Source: a virus. From it: a DNA stretch of 54,367 bases. Shown piece by piece: positions 14,057 through 22,753 of this stretch. The notes beneath the pieces were generated by a model, which saw only the letters and a list, made by a program, of their open reading frames with translations, did not search any database and was not told the DNA's origin. The stretch is taken from positions 1 to 54,367 of IMG/VR virus record IMGVR_UViG_3300017759_000006; one strand, 5' to 3'. Made by a program: the position numbers and the translations under genes. The number at the start of each line of letters is the position of its first letter. Within the stretch, counting starts at the first letter, position 1.

Positions 14057-16492
14057 TCAATTACCTCGTTTTAACAATTCACGTTGTAAAGCCGCATCAA
14101 TCCTAGCCTGCGTCTGTCTTTCTTGACTAGCAAGCCGTTGCTGGAACTCCGTCTGCTTGTTGGACATACGCTGTTGGTCCATTTGCAACTCTGCCTGATC
14201 CATCTGCAAATCGGCCTGTTGCTTCTGAGCATCCAACTGAAGCTCCTGTTGCTTGAGTTGCACCAGCGGGTCACCTTGATTCTGGCCCGTAATCTGTGCC
14301 GTAAGCTGTTTCAGCTTGGCAAACTCTTGTGCATTGATTTGAGCGACCATGGCTTCTAGCTCAAGCTCCATATCCGCATTCAAAGGTTGACCACCTGTTT
14401 GCTGTAAAAGTTGTGCCGTAGCAATCTCTTGGCTCTTAACCTTAACGTGTTCCATTACGTGCTTTTGCAACGAAATAGCAGACTGTGGCAAGGCCTGTAG
14501 CGTCCCAGAAGTGCCGAATGTCAGGTGCGTCATAATGTGAGCATCGTGATCCTGACCTTCAAACACCTTGAGTTGTACGCTATCCAAGGCGTCAATATTT
14601 TCTTGAGCAGGGTCTTTCGGTATCGGATCGTCTGAGGACGGCGCTATCAATATCTTGTCTACGTCATTGACCCCCAAAGCCTCGTACATACGACGATAGG
14701 CTTCATGCAAATCGTGTATTTGCGGGGCCTGCATAGCCATCTGTAGCTGGGCTTGCGCCAGTGAAATACGCTGTGCCTGCGAGAAAGAGTTGGGATTTGA
14801 TACCGGAACCACGTCTATCCGATCATCAAAGTCCCGTTGCATGATCGCACGATCACCGCCCATCACCGCATAGGGGTACTCCTGCGGTAAATACTCAGAC
14901 ATCACCCGCGCAAGAAGCTTGAACTCCTGACGCATCCCATAGTGCAGACGCTTATGCACCGCACTCATGACCCGTGAGCCCTGTTCCAACAACGCTACCG
15001 TCGTGCCGACAGCCGCCTGCTGGTTACCGTCGCCCACCTTCATGTCCGTAATCGTCGCGAACCGACGACCCGCATCCACCACAAAGCCCAAAAGCTGGAA
15101 TAACGTGGTGTCCGGACCCTTGAAGGGCAACGGCATGAGAGAGTCTCTGATAGCCCCGCCGGGCGCATCTACGTCCCTGAACTCACCGGGCTGTAGCGGC
15201 TCCTCATCGTCCCTGACCCGTAGGCCGCGGGCCTTGAAGCCTGCCGGTAGATTTGACAACGTACCCGCATCAATCAACTGACGTAAGGCCGCAGTGGCTG
15301 TGCGAGACAAGCCCCCAATGGTGTGGATCAGGCCAAGGCCATAAAACCCAAAACCGGGCAAAAACTTGTAATGCACGAAGTACTGGATTTTTTTCTTTAC
15401 GTCGCTTTCTTCTTTGAAATTGCGTCGAATAGACAAAACTTGTCCGCTATCTTCGCTTATCGTGACGATATACGGAACTTTGATGCCCGTTGGCTCGCCA
15501 TCTTCCCCCGTGTCTTCAAAACCTTCTAGGTCCAGATTGACATGGCACTCAAGCAAAGTGCAGTCATAATCCAGATTACTGGGCTCTACCCCGTCCAGTT
15601 TATTGATCTCCCCCGTAATCTCGTCCTCTGCGCCTTGCGCCGGAATAACGGGAATGTCCCTGTAAAAACCCATGACCTGCCGAATACGCAGATCATTCAA
15701 TGTCATCTTCACAACCTGAGTGATGTTTTCACAAGAATCTAAATCACTGGCGCCGTACGGCACCACAATGTCCTCTGCCGGGACAAACTTGCTGACAGCG
15801 CGATCTATCGCCTCGTCATAGTAAACTTTCTTGAAAGTAGAACCGGCCAGTGGCAGGTAAAACAACATCTGATCAAACTCAGGCGTGTACTCCTCCATCA
15901 CATTGGTGATGTAGTAGTTCATAAACTCTTTTACACGAAACGCCTGTGCCTCGTTTTCCCGCGTCTTCTCACCAATAATCTGAGTGCGGACAGGACCGGA
16001 TGGCGGCAAAAGCTCGTTAAAAGCCTGTGCCTGAAACTGTGTGGCCGCTTCTGCAAGCAAAGGGTGCGTTACGCCGGTAGCCCCTCTGAAGGGCATTGTG
16101 CGCTCTTCATAGTTATATCCCAAAAGCTCCAAGCCCTTGGAATACGCGTCTTCCCACTCGGAACGAGATGATTTGTTGGCATCAAACTCGCCTAGAAGCT
16201 CTGAAGATAGGCGGCCAAGCTCTCTATCGTCCAACTCCTCTGCCAAGTTGCGATAGAAATCGCCGTCATCAAGGCCAACCATGGCCATAGGATCAAAATC
16301 GACAATAACTCCACCATCTTCTTCGGCCTCAATCTCTATGCCCTCTGGCAAAACTTCGTTGACTTTACCTACAAAAGTACCGGGTGCGGCTACCTCAATG
16401 TCCAACTCAAGATCGGAATCTTCTAATTCAGAAAGAGGGGCCGTGCTATCCATCAACGAGGATAGCTGTGCTTTATCGTCACCATTGGCCAT
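14057..16492 (-). CDS. Portal protein (P22-like type)
   Basis: An 811-residue protein. An acidic N-terminus is followed by R-S-E-W-E-D-A-Y-S-K-G-L-E-L-L-G and P-F-R-G-A-T-G-V-T-H-P-L-L-A-E-A-A-T-Q-F-Q-A-Q-A, a hallmark of large podoviral portals of this type. The central domain has FDQMLFYLPLAGSTFKKVYYDEA and PGFGFYGLGLIHTIGGLSR. A long Gln-rich coiled C-terminus (LKQQELQLDAQKQQADLQMDQAELQ) could form the barrel. P22 gp1 has 725 residues, so the size fits. It forms the dodecameric DNA gate at one capsid vertex. It lies two genes from the large terminase. Confidence 0.85.
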   Translation of the reverse strand: MANGDDKAQLSSLMDSTAPLSELEDSDLELDIEVAAPGTFVGKVNEVLPEGIEIEAEEDGGVIVDFDPMAMVGLDDGDFYRNLAEELDDRELGRLSSELLGEFDANKSSRSEWEDAYSKGLELLGYNYEERTMPFRGATGVTHPLLAEAATQFQAQAFNELLPPSGPVRTQIIGEKTRENEAQAFRVKEFMNYYITNVMEEYTPEFDQMLFYLPLAGSTFKKVYYDEAIDRAVSKFVPAEDIVVPYGASDLDSCENITQVVKMTLNDLRIRQVMGFYRDIPVIPAQGAEDEITGEINKLDGVEPSNLDYDCTLLECHVNLDLEGFEDTGEDGEPTGIKVPYIVTISEDSGQVLSIRRNFKEESDVKKKIQYFVHYKFLPGFGFYGLGLIHTIGGLSRTATAALRQLIDAGTLSNLPAGFKARGLRVRDDEEPLQPGEFRDVDAPGGAIRDSLMPLPFKGPDTTLFQLLGFVVDAGRRFATITDMKVGDGNQQAAVGTTVALLEQGSRVMSAVHKRLHYGMRQEFKLLARVMSEYLPQEYPYAVMGGDRAIMQRDFDDRIDVVPVSNPNSFSQAQRISLAQAQLQMAMQAPQIHDLHEAYRRMYEALGVNDVDKILIAPSSDDPIPKDPAQENIDALDSVQLKVFEGQDHDAHIMTHLTFGTSGTLQALPQSAISLQKHVMEHVKVKSQEIATAQLLQQTGGQPLNADMELELEAMVAQINAQEFAKLKQLTAQITGQNQGDPLVQLKQQELQLDAQKQQADLQMDQAELQMDQQRMSNKQTEFQQRLASQERQTQARIDAALQRELLKRGN

Positions 16493-18408
16493 CAGGCTCT
16501 CCTAGTGTATGGGGCAAATGCGCCCACGCCGCGTCGTATATCATACCCTTGGAACATGTTCCGTGCTACGGGGGCCATAGAACCCACACCGCCGCCCATA
16601 GCGGCCTCCAAAGGTATACGCCGTGCCCGCATTTCCTCTTCCGTCAACCTACGACGAGTGGGCTCTTCCTCTTCCTCTCGTATCTTTGAAGCCGTTGCTC
16701 CCGCACCTAATGTTGCCGCCGCCCCCAAAGATCCCGCTATTGCTTTGTCTTTAACAGATGATTGGTTTGAAGGTGGAGGCACCCCGCGGGAACGAGTGTC
16801 TTCTCCTATTGGGTAAATATACTGGCCGGGGTCAAGGGCTCTTTCCGGATTGGCCTGCTCTGTTCGTAAGGTGGGGTAAATGTCTCTGCCCGCACCTTTT
16901 TGTTCCAGATAAGTAGATTCTACTGTACGAGATTCAACCTCACCCGGAACTTTTAAATAAGCTTTACCACTTTCCATAGACATTTCAGCAATATCGCGAA
17001 CACCTTTTTCAATGCTATAAAAACGGGGTAAAAATTCCTCAATGGCCCCCCTTACCGCTAACATTTTGTCTACGTCACCAAATTGCTTGATAGTCTTTTG
17101 AACGTCATTAACGGCTGTTTCCATACTTCCACGGGTGTACTCATTACCACGAGTATTTGTTCTGCCTTTGTATTTTTCTGCCAAAGCGTCTAGAGCCAAT
17201 TCTCTTTGCTCTGGACTGTATTTTGAAAACTCTGCTATTTTTCTAATGTCACTTACATCAAGCCCAAGCCCCTCAACAACAAGCACTTGGTTGATAGGTT
17301 TAAAAGGAAGTATTGATTGTGCTTCTTGAGAAAGTTTTTGCCTAAGTTCTACTGTCGCGTTGTCTATTAAATTTCTTTTCTCTTCGTCAAAAGCTGTCTG
17401 AGCGTTATCAAGGCTGGGGTACAAAAATGTACTAGAAGCTCCTCGCTCAAACCCCTCTCTTCCTTGCACAGCATGTTGCACTTCATGCAATAAAGCCGCC
17501 AAAGTCGGTTTATCCAAACCCATTTCAGGATCAACGCCAAGTCTAATAGCATCGCCAGCTTCGTTGTAATCAGCCTTCAAATACACCGATTTATTGTTAT
17601 TCATTTCGGGCGTTAATCTAGTTATTTTCAGCTTTCTAAGATCGGGATATTCTTCATACAACTCTGGAAAATCCATCACGTCTTCAAGATTTGTGCCTGT
17701 ATACGGCTTTAAATCTAGGGTGTCTGAAGCAAACTTGGCATCAGAGGTGTCTATTTCAAAACGAAACAAACCATCGGATTCCCCGTAATAACCTTTGTGT
17801 TTCTGGCCGCTTTGCGCGTCCCAAAGGTCTTGTTCCTCAAGTCCTTTTTTTTGCAATTTATCTACTTGTCGCTTCGTTTTCTTGCCACTTTTTGCACGTG
17901 TGCCGCCCATTATCCCAAGCACCGTGCCACCTGCATCGCCCGCTTGGGCAATACTTATGGCTGTTCCGGGGGCATTGAGCATTGGTGCGCCTAAAAGAGC
18001 TTCTGACGAATCTACAAGAGTTCCTGTTTGGGGGTCATATACTTTCTCTTTACCCTCCAAGGCGGCTTGTGATGAGATTAATGCCCTGCGTTTAAACTGC
18101 TCAACGGCCTGCGGAATATCCATGTTTTGAAGAGTCTCGGGCAAAGATGCAATACCTTCTGCAATCATGCCCGGAACTTCAGATAACACCGAAATTGCTT
18201 GAGGGGCGGCAAACTCCGGCTCGCCATACTGACCGGGTGTTGCCGTTCTATCTACATATATTTGTCCATCGGGACCAACGTAAGATTCTGAAAAAGTTTC
18301 TTGATACGGTTCTATGACTTCCCGGCGAACAGGCAGTAAAGGGCTAAGTAACTGTCCAATGCCAGAACCTTCCGGGCCTACGCCATAAAGATATTCTTTT
18401 TCAGCCAT
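16492..18408 (-). CDS. Large virion-type protein with HExxH zincin motif
   Basis: A 638-residue protein encoded between portal and terminase. Residues 300-330 contain L-L-H-E-V-Q-H-A-V-Q-G-R-E-G-F-E-R-G, an HExxH zinc-binding motif (H308-E309-x-x-H312) in the form I associate with the LPD23-type domains of large polyvalent proteins of phages and conjugative elements. The region before it (LRKLKITRLTPEMNNNKSVYLKAD) would supply the active-site strand. The C-terminus is hydrophobic then basic. It may be carried in the virion and injected; proteolysis of a host target is inference. Confidence 0.55.
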   Translation of the reverse strand: MAEKEYLYGVGPEGSGIGQLLSPLLPVRREVIEPYQETFSESYVGPDGQIYVDRTATPGQYGEPEFAAPQAISVLSEVPGMIAEGIASLPETLQNMDIPQAVEQFKRRALISSQAALEGKEKVYDPQTGTLVDSSEALLGAPMLNAPGTAISIAQAGDAGGTVLGIMGGTRAKSGKKTKRQVDKLQKKGLEEQDLWDAQSGQKHKGYYGESDGLFRFEIDTSDAKFASDTLDLKPYTGTNLEDVMDFPELYEEYPDLRKLKITRLTPEMNNNKSVYLKADYNEAGDAIRLGVDPEMGLDKPTLAALLHEVQHAVQGREGFERGASSTFLYPSLDNAQTAFDEEKRNLIDNATVELRQKLSQEAQSILPFKPINQVLVVEGLGLDVSDIRKIAEFSKYSPEQRELALDALAEKYKGRTNTRGNEYTRGSMETAVNDVQKTIKQFGDVDKMLAVRGAIEEFLPRFYSIEKGVRDIAEMSMESGKAYLKVPGEVESRTVESTYLEQKGAGRDIYPTLRTEQANPERALDPGQYIYPIGEDTRSRGVPPPSNQSSVKDKAIAGSLGAAATLGAGATASKIREEEEEPTRRRLTEEEMRARRIPLEAAMGGGVGSMAPVARNMFQGYDIRRGVGAFAPYTRRA

Positions 18409-20021
18409 TATCTAACCGTAGGCATGATGCCCATTTGCATCGTGGGCCGTGGTGCGGTTTTCGCGAGGTTACGGCGAAGGGTCGCTTTAGATCGTTCTGG
18501 GTTTAGAAAAGTCTCCAACCCTTGGCCGGTCATCGACATGTCCATACCGCCGGTCAAATCCACGATTCCGCCCATGGCAAACTGACCAGTTGTTGATTGA
18601 ACTGAAGCTTCTTTCGCCGCCGCATCCGACGCCGCTTTTGCCGCCTCCGCCGCTTCTGCCGCTTTACGCTCTTCCATGGCTTTAATTGCGGCTTGCGTAG
18701 TGGTTAATCCTGTCGGACCGGTAGGTAGGAAATCTGAGGCCTTAACAGTAATCCCTTGCTGGTAAGCCACATCGCCGGGGTCTACATCAACATTGCCCTG
18801 TCCGCTAACATCCCCAGCAATCAGACTTGAAAGTATGTTGTTGTCTCGCCCTGCCGCATCGTAAGCACTTAAAATTTGGTTGGCTTCCTTGTTTGTTAAT
18901 ACGTTAGCGGGCATAACAGTAGAGGGGAGAAAACCCACGCCCTCTCTTCTATTTTCAATAACAAATTTAATAACGTCATAAACATTTTTTAGCTCGTCAT
19001 CCATCTCCATAAGATTTTCGTCAACAAAAGGCGTAGGTGGAGGAGCCGTAGTTGTGGTGGCGGGAGTAGTAGTCGTATAGGTTGTTTGGGGCTGTGGTTG
19101 AGACGTGGACGTATAAACATTTCCACGGCCCTGTGTATCAGCCAAATTAACCGGCTGTGCGTCAGCCGTCGTAGCAATCAAGGGGGGTGTTGGGCCAGCG
19201 GGCGGAACATAAGGGTAAGCCAGATCAGACGCCGGAGTCAGGTATGGATTAACCGGACCCGGTTGGGTCATGGGATCAAACTGACCTTCATTGTAAGTGT
19301 AAAGGTTAGGTTGTTCCGAAGAATCAACCAGCACATCACTCGTAGTAAAGAAAGGCGATCTTGGCGTACCGCCCGTGGGACGAACCGCGCCAAAAGTAGA
19401 GCGAATCCCTTGGTCGGTATACTGCATCAAAAAGTTATCGTCTGTCGCAAATCCGCCCGTTTTGCTGGCAGAATCTATCGAATCAAATATCCGGTTCCAT
19501 CTCGCGTCTGTCTCGGGATCAAACTCTGTGCGTTCAAAAAACCGTTCTCGCTGAAAGTTTTCATCCGGACGATTAAAGTAAGCATTGAGCCACGTGGCAT
19601 CTCCGCTTTCGTTTGCAAAGTGATTGCTAAACCACGCGTAGTCTTCATCGCTTACCAGACCCAAAAGACGTAGTGTGTCTATCATCTGACGGTTATTGGT
19701 TTCGCGATAAGGTACAACCATGTTGCCGTCAAAATACAAATAAGAGGGCAACGGCGTCTTAGCTTGTCCGGCATTGGCCCCTTGAGGGCCACCTTGTCCA
19801 CCTTTTCCGGTGCCCGTTGGTCCTGCTCCCGTTACGTTGTAACCAACGCCCATATTGGCCATTTGTTGTTTTTGTTCTTCCGTTAAAGCGTCGTAACTAA
19901 AAGCTCCGGATAAATTAAATCCGGCGGGGTTTGAGCCGCCAACAAGCGGTACTCCACCCCCGGTGTTCATGTACTGAGGGGCATATGAACCAATGCCGGA
20001 CATCAACATTTTATTTCCCAT
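18408..20021 (-). CDS. Large virion-type protein, low complexity
   Basis: A 537-residue protein with a Gly-rich start (GIGSYAPQYMNTGGGVPLVGG), a Pro/Thr-rich middle including a run of Thr/Ala/Pro near residues 315-340, an Ala/Lys/Glu coiled stretch (AIKAMEERKAAEAAEAAKAASDAAAKEA) and a C-terminal M-G-G-I-V-D-L-T-G-G. No known domain. Proteins of this character between terminase and portal of marine phages are normally structural or internal virion proteins. Inference from context. Confidence 0.5.
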   Translation of the reverse strand: MGNKMLMSGIGSYAPQYMNTGGGVPLVGGSNPAGFNLSGAFSYDALTEEQKQQMANMGVGYNVTGAGPTGTGKGGQGGPQGANAGQAKTPLPSYLYFDGNMVVPYRETNNRQMIDTLRLLGLVSDEDYAWFSNHFANESGDATWLNAYFNRPDENFQRERFFERTEFDPETDARWNRIFDSIDSASKTGGFATDDNFLMQYTDQGIRSTFGAVRPTGGTPRSPFFTTSDVLVDSSEQPNLYTYNEGQFDPMTQPGPVNPYLTPASDLAYPYVPPAGPTPPLIATTADAQPVNLADTQGRGNVYTSTSQPQPQTTYTTTTPATTTTAPPPTPFVDENLMEMDDELKNVYDVIKFVIENRREGVGFLPSTVMPANVLTNKEANQILSAYDAAGRDNNILSSLIAGDVSGQGNVDVDPGDVAYQQGITVKASDFLPTGPTGLTTTQAAIKAMEERKAAEAAEAAKAASDAAAKEASVQSTTGQFAMGGIVDLTGGMDMSMTGQGLETFLNPERSKATLRRNLAKTAPRPTMQMGIMPTVR

Positions 20022-20026
20022 AAGAT

Positions 20027-21505
20027 CTACCCGTAATATTGCATTGGCCGAAGATTTGCACTCTCATCTTCCCAATAGTCTGATGGCAACTGAACAAAGT
20101 TACCCTGTCGGTATCGCATCAACGCCTGCGTGGTGCTGTCTACCAAGTCATCATACTCCCCATTAGGGAACGCCGCACACTCTTCTATTACATCGTGCGC
20201 CCAAGACTCATCCGGTGCCCAAATCATACCGCTTTCAAAAAGCGGAGAGACACTGTGTACCCGCGATACCTTATCGTTACCGCGACTCGGCGTAAAGTTT
20301 ACCACAGGGATGCCCATATTCCGTAGTTCGTGGGTCAAAGGCATACCACTCGCCTTCGCTTCAATAATTACCGTCTCAGGCTCCCAAAATTTGTAGGATT
20401 CCATCGCAACTTGCTTCAATTCAGGGAAATCCCAGCGCCCCTTCTTAGCATCAAGCAAAATAAGACCCGCAACCGTCCCCTCTTCAGGATAAAACACGCC
20501 CCAAGTCGTAATGGCACTGTAATCCGCCCGCGTATTCTTGGAAAAAGCCGTGTCATAGCTCTGAATCACGTACTGCAACTGCGGAATCTGCTGTTTATCC
20601 CACACATTCCACCACTCACGCTTGATAATCGCGTTCTCATCACCCGTAGGGTTCTGCTGGTACTGGGCATTCCACTTCGGCAACGGAATTGATCCCTTTA
20701 CCGCCTGCATTTCCTCAAATGACCAGAACTCAGGCCACAAAGGTTGTCCCGAAGGCATCTCCATCGGGAACTCAATGACCTCCCAGTTGTCCGCTAACTC
20801 GTCCCGACCCTGTGCCCGGATCAATTGACCCGTCAAATCTTTCTCTGACCACCTAGTCATCACCACAATGATGGCCCCGCCCGGTTGCAAACGCTGTCGA
20901 GGTCCGCCCGTGTACCAATCCCACGCGTCATCAAAGCCACTCAGTGACATCGCCGTCTGCTCAGAGTGCGGATCGTCAATAATGATCAAATCACCACCAC
21001 GTCCCGCCAAGTTTGACCCCACACCTACGCCGTAATACATACCACCACGGGCCGTGTCCCACCTACCGGACGCCTTCGAGTCGGCAGAAAGCGCCGCATC
21101 CGGGAAAATCTCCAGATAATCATCCCTCTCCAGCAGATTTTTGATCTTCCGGCCAAAGTTGACCGCAAGCTCCGTGGTGTGCGTAGCCTGAATAATCTTC
21201 ATCGCCGGGTTTTTACCAATCATCCAAGCCGGGAACAGGAAACTCGCAAACTCTGACTTGGTGTGACGCGGCGGCATATTGATAATCAACCGTTTCAACT
21301 CCCCACTGGCCACCCGCTCAAGCTTTTCCGCCATGATCTTATGGTGCCGACCCGCAATAAACTCGGGCCACATCGTCCGGACAAAGCTCAAATAGTCCGT
21401 CTGACAAGACTCAACCTGCTCAATCTGCGCCAGCCGGTATTCAAGCTTCAGAATCTTCTCTTCCGCTTCCTCTAAGGACTCAAAACTAGAACCATCATTC
21501 CGCAT
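20027..21505 (-). CDS. terL: Large terminase subunit
   Basis: About 492 residues from the ATG at 21505 (a GTG two codons upstream at 21511 is possible). ATPase motifs are clear: Walker A-like M-P-P-R-H-T-K-S-E (about residue 80), Walker B L-I-I-I-D-D-P-H-S-E (about 176-184), and the coupling segment V-M-T-R-W-S-E-K-D. The C-terminal RNase H-like nuclease has Y-D-T-A-F-S, V-I-I-E-A-K-A-S-G and Y-D-D-L-V-D-S, carrying the acidic residues. It pumps DNA into the capsid through the portal. The small subunit is not adjacent: it lies 5.2 kb upstream across the early genes. Confidence 0.92.
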   Translation of the reverse strand: MRNDGSSFESLEEAEEKILKLEYRLAQIEQVESCQTDYLSFVRTMWPEFIAGRHHKIMAEKLERVASGELKRLIINMPPRHTKSEFASFLFPAWMIGKNPAMKIIQATHTTELAVNFGRKIKNLLERDDYLEIFPDAALSADSKASGRWDTARGGMYYGVGVGSNLAGRGGDLIIIDDPHSEQTAMSLSGFDDAWDWYTGGPRQRLQPGGAIIVVMTRWSEKDLTGQLIRAQGRDELADNWEVIEFPMEMPSGQPLWPEFWSFEEMQAVKGSIPLPKWNAQYQQNPTGDENAIIKREWWNVWDKQQIPQLQYVIQSYDTAFSKNTRADYSAITTWGVFYPEEGTVAGLILLDAKKGRWDFPELKQVAMESYKFWEPETVIIEAKASGMPLTHELRNMGIPVVNFTPSRGNDKVSRVHSVSPLFESGMIWAPDESWAHDVIEECAAFPNGEYDDLVDSTTQALMRYRQGNFVQLPSDYWEDESANLRPMQYYG

Positions 21506-21525
21506 AAACACTAGCTCTCGGGGTT

Positions 21526-21539
21526 AGTAAGTACTCACT
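21526..21539. repeat. Near-palindromic repeat, copy 1
   Basis: AGTAAGTACTCACT is a near-palindrome (2 mismatched base pairs) lying just downstream of a TATAAT at 21543-21548 and upstream of terL. A 13/14 copy occurs at 21764-21777. This is where an operator would sit. Confidence 0.5.
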
Positions 21540-21542
21540 TCA

Positions 21543-21548
21543 ATTATA
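21543..21548 (-). promoter_or_regulatory. Possible -10 element (TATAAT) before terL
   Basis: A perfect TATAAT on the minus strand lies about 40 bases upstream of the terL start. No good -35 is visible at 17 bases; a TATGCG-like element (21554-21560 on the plus strand) lies in the spacer. Late control by an activator would fit the missing -35. Confidence 0.35.
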
Positions 21549-21687
21549 AACATATATGCGATCCGGTAGCTCTCAATTTTTTGCAAAATTTTTGAGGCTC
21601 TGGGACTCCTATACACGTTTTTTTTGAACCGTAGCACGTTTCAGGGACCTCGGCTCGGGGCTTACGGGTTTTTTCTAAAAAATTCAT
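21544..21687 (-). CDS. Possible 47-residue protein upstream of terL
   Basis: A short open frame from ATG at 21687 (MNFLEKTRKPRAEVPETCYGS and on) with four cysteines and a basic composition. A weak ribosome site (GAAGTGAG) precedes it. It could be real or chance in a tract that otherwise looks non-coding; there is no domain or overlap with neighbours to support it. Confidence 0.2.
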   Translation of the reverse strand: MNFLEKTRKPRAEVPETCYGSKKTCIGVPEPQKFCKKLRATGSHICL

Positions 21688-21763
21688 ATGGTTTTCTCAC
21701 TTCATTGTTCGTGAAAAATCTAGGTTTGCACTGTCTACCGCGAGACGTGGCGGCGTTGCGTGA

Positions 21764-21777
21764 AGTAAGTGCTCACT
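21764..21777. repeat. Near-palindromic repeat, copy 2
   Basis: AGTAAGTGCTCACT differs from copy 1 at 21526 by one base. With extended flanks (GGTTAGT and TGAAGT) the two copies also form an imperfect inverted repeat of about 20 bases around a 220-bp interval just upstream of terL. Confidence 0.5.
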
Positions 21778-21897
21778 AACCTCGGCGGCGGCGCGGTGAC
21801 GCGATCCGAGTCTGGGTCCCGCTGAAATCATAAGTGCCTTAAACGTGTATTTAAGACAGTTAGACGTGCCAGCGGCCCGTTGCCATCGTCATGACGC

Positions 21898-21937
21898 GCC
21901 GCCGCGTGTCCGGTTATCGTCCCGCCGCGTGTCCGGT
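21898..21937. repeat. Direct repeat in the GC-rich tract
   Basis: The 16-mer CCGCCGCGTGTCCGGT occurs at 21899-21914 and again at 21922-21937, 23 bases apart. It lies in the candidate RNA or packaging tract. Confidence 0.6.
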
Positions 21938-22147
21938 CCGCGGGGCGCGGCCCGCGGTACGTTTTGGACGGCGCTCGGGGCGCGGACCCCGCGCCCGTTG
22001 TTACCGGTGCAAGTTAAAGTAGATTCGAGGGGGCGTTTTGGGGCTTTGTGAAAACTCGGCCCAAAAAAATGGCCTAGGCATTGATCTGGCGGGGGTGTTC
22101 CTCCAGGGGAGGCGCTGCCGAACGGGTAGCCGTGCCAGAAACCAAAA

Positions 22148-22170
22148 ACTGTCGCAAACGGCAGGCAAAA
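22148..22170 (-). promoter_or_regulatory. Early-type promoter copy 1, no gene behind it
   Basis: Minus-strand GCCTGCCGTTTGCGACAGT follows the terminator T-tract and aligns with GCCTGTTGTATGCGATAGT before the gene at 24299. The -10 is GACAGT (+22148-22153) and the -35 would be the T-tract. Downstream are a hairpin (22114-22130) and TGGAGGAA (22098-22105), but no start codon at the expected distance. Confidence 0.5.
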
Positions 22171-22191
22171 AAAACCCCGCCGAGGCGGGGT
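22167..22191 (-). terminator. Rho-independent terminator
   Basis: Minus-strand stem CCCCGCC/GGCGGGG with a 2-base spacer, followed by eight T. It ends the operon 22711-22212 and its T-tract merges into promoter copy 1. Confidence 0.85.
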
Positions 22192-22211
22192 CCAGTGGTG
22201 GCCGCTACTGG

Positions 22212-22469
22212 TCAGCGGCGGGCGGGTATGCGGATCAGATCGCACTCGAGATCATCCGAGATCCCCCAGCGGACGAACGTGTCCCCCGTGGGCTTCAACC
22301 TGCCATTCACCGCTCGATAGATCAGCGGCTCCGCGTTCGCGGTTTTGCAGACAAGATACTCGGACTCATCAGTCAGCCCTTTCGACTGATCAAAGTCCCG
22401 TAGGCGCTTCACGCAGAACCAAACCATCATGCTCCCGTAAACCTGTTCGATCGGTGCGATCCGGATCAT
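22212..22469 (-). CDS. Early protein, unknown function
   Basis: An 85-residue protein (MIRIAPIEQVYGSMMVWFCVKRL and on) with mixed alpha/beta character and no recognisable domain. Its start overlaps the upstream gene by four bases (ATGA), so the two are co-translated. It is the last gene of a two-gene operon closed by the terminator at 22167. Small, individually regulated early proteins often modify host functions; no target is visible. Confidence 0.55.
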   Translation of the reverse strand: MIRIAPIEQVYGSMMVWFCVKRLRDFDQSKGLTDESEYLVCKTANAEPLIYRAVNGRLKPTGDTFVRWGISDDLECDLIRIPARR

Positions 22470-22711
22470 GCCTTGCCACCCTTGGCGCGCTTGAACTTTA
22501 CGCCCATCTCCGCCAGTAGGGTTTCGTCAAACTTCGCGAATTCTTCCGCGACTTGCAGGAATGCGGGGTAATGCTTTGCCAGTACCTTTCGGTTCTGGAT
22601 ATCCAGCGCGCACACTGCAGTGTGGATTCGATCGGCGGCAGTGGCCAATTCCCATACGCGGGTCTTCGCTACGCCTACCGTCTCAAGCTCGTTTTGAAAA
22701 TTGTTAGACAT
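22466..22711 (-). CDS. Early protein, unknown function
   Basis: The start is set at ATG 22711 (MSNNFQNELETVGVAKTRVW), 7 bases after the conserved ribosome site TTTGGAGA; a longer frame would run through the leader. The 81-residue product is helical with a basic tail (VKFKRAKGGKA). It is the first gene of its operon. No domain recognised. Confidence 0.6.
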   Translation of the reverse strand: MSNNFQNELETVGVAKTRVWELATAADRIHTAVCALDIQNRKVLAKHYPAFLQVAEEFAKFDETLLAEMGVKFKRAKGGKA

Positions 22712-22718
22712 ATGTCTG

Positions 22719-22747
22719 TCTCCAAAGTGTCGCCGCGACATTGCGGC
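22719..22747 (-). promoter_or_regulatory. Leader hairpin plus TTTGGAGA ribosome site
   Basis: Stem GCCGC/GCGGC (22732-22747) then TTTGGAGA (22719-22726) upstream of ATG 22711. Same architecture as the leaders at 23199, 24299, 25538 and 26328, with different stem sequence. Confidence 0.6.
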
Positions 22748-22753
22748 CCGCCT

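Larger units (their letters stand above)
21688..22147 (-). other. GC-rich, hairpin-rich tract without a convincing gene (candidate structured RNA)
   Basis: This stretch lies behind its own copy of the early promoter element (-10 at 22148) but has no open frame with a proper start. On the minus strand it contains many hairpins: GCTACC/GGCAGC at 22114-22130, CCTCC/GGAGG at 22101-22111, an 8-bp GGGCGCGG/CCGCGCCC stem near 21985, a 7-bp CCGCGGG/CCCGCGG stem near 21939-21958, CTTAAA/TTTAAG at 21839-21856, and CGCG-GTGA-CGCG inside CTCGG/CCGAG at 21780-21811. GC content is far above the surroundings. It may be a structured RNA, a packaging site, or a decayed gene. Confidence 0.45.

Noticed and set aside
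16551-16562. Palindrome GGAACATGTTCC
   Set aside because: It resembles half of the parS arms but lacks the CACGTG core; single copy inside a coding region.
21889-22245. 118-residue open frame across the GC-rich tract on the minus strand
   Set aside because: It begins upstream of the terminator and promoter, has no ribosome site, and its Pro/Arg/Gly-rich composition looks like translation of GC-rich non-coding DNA.
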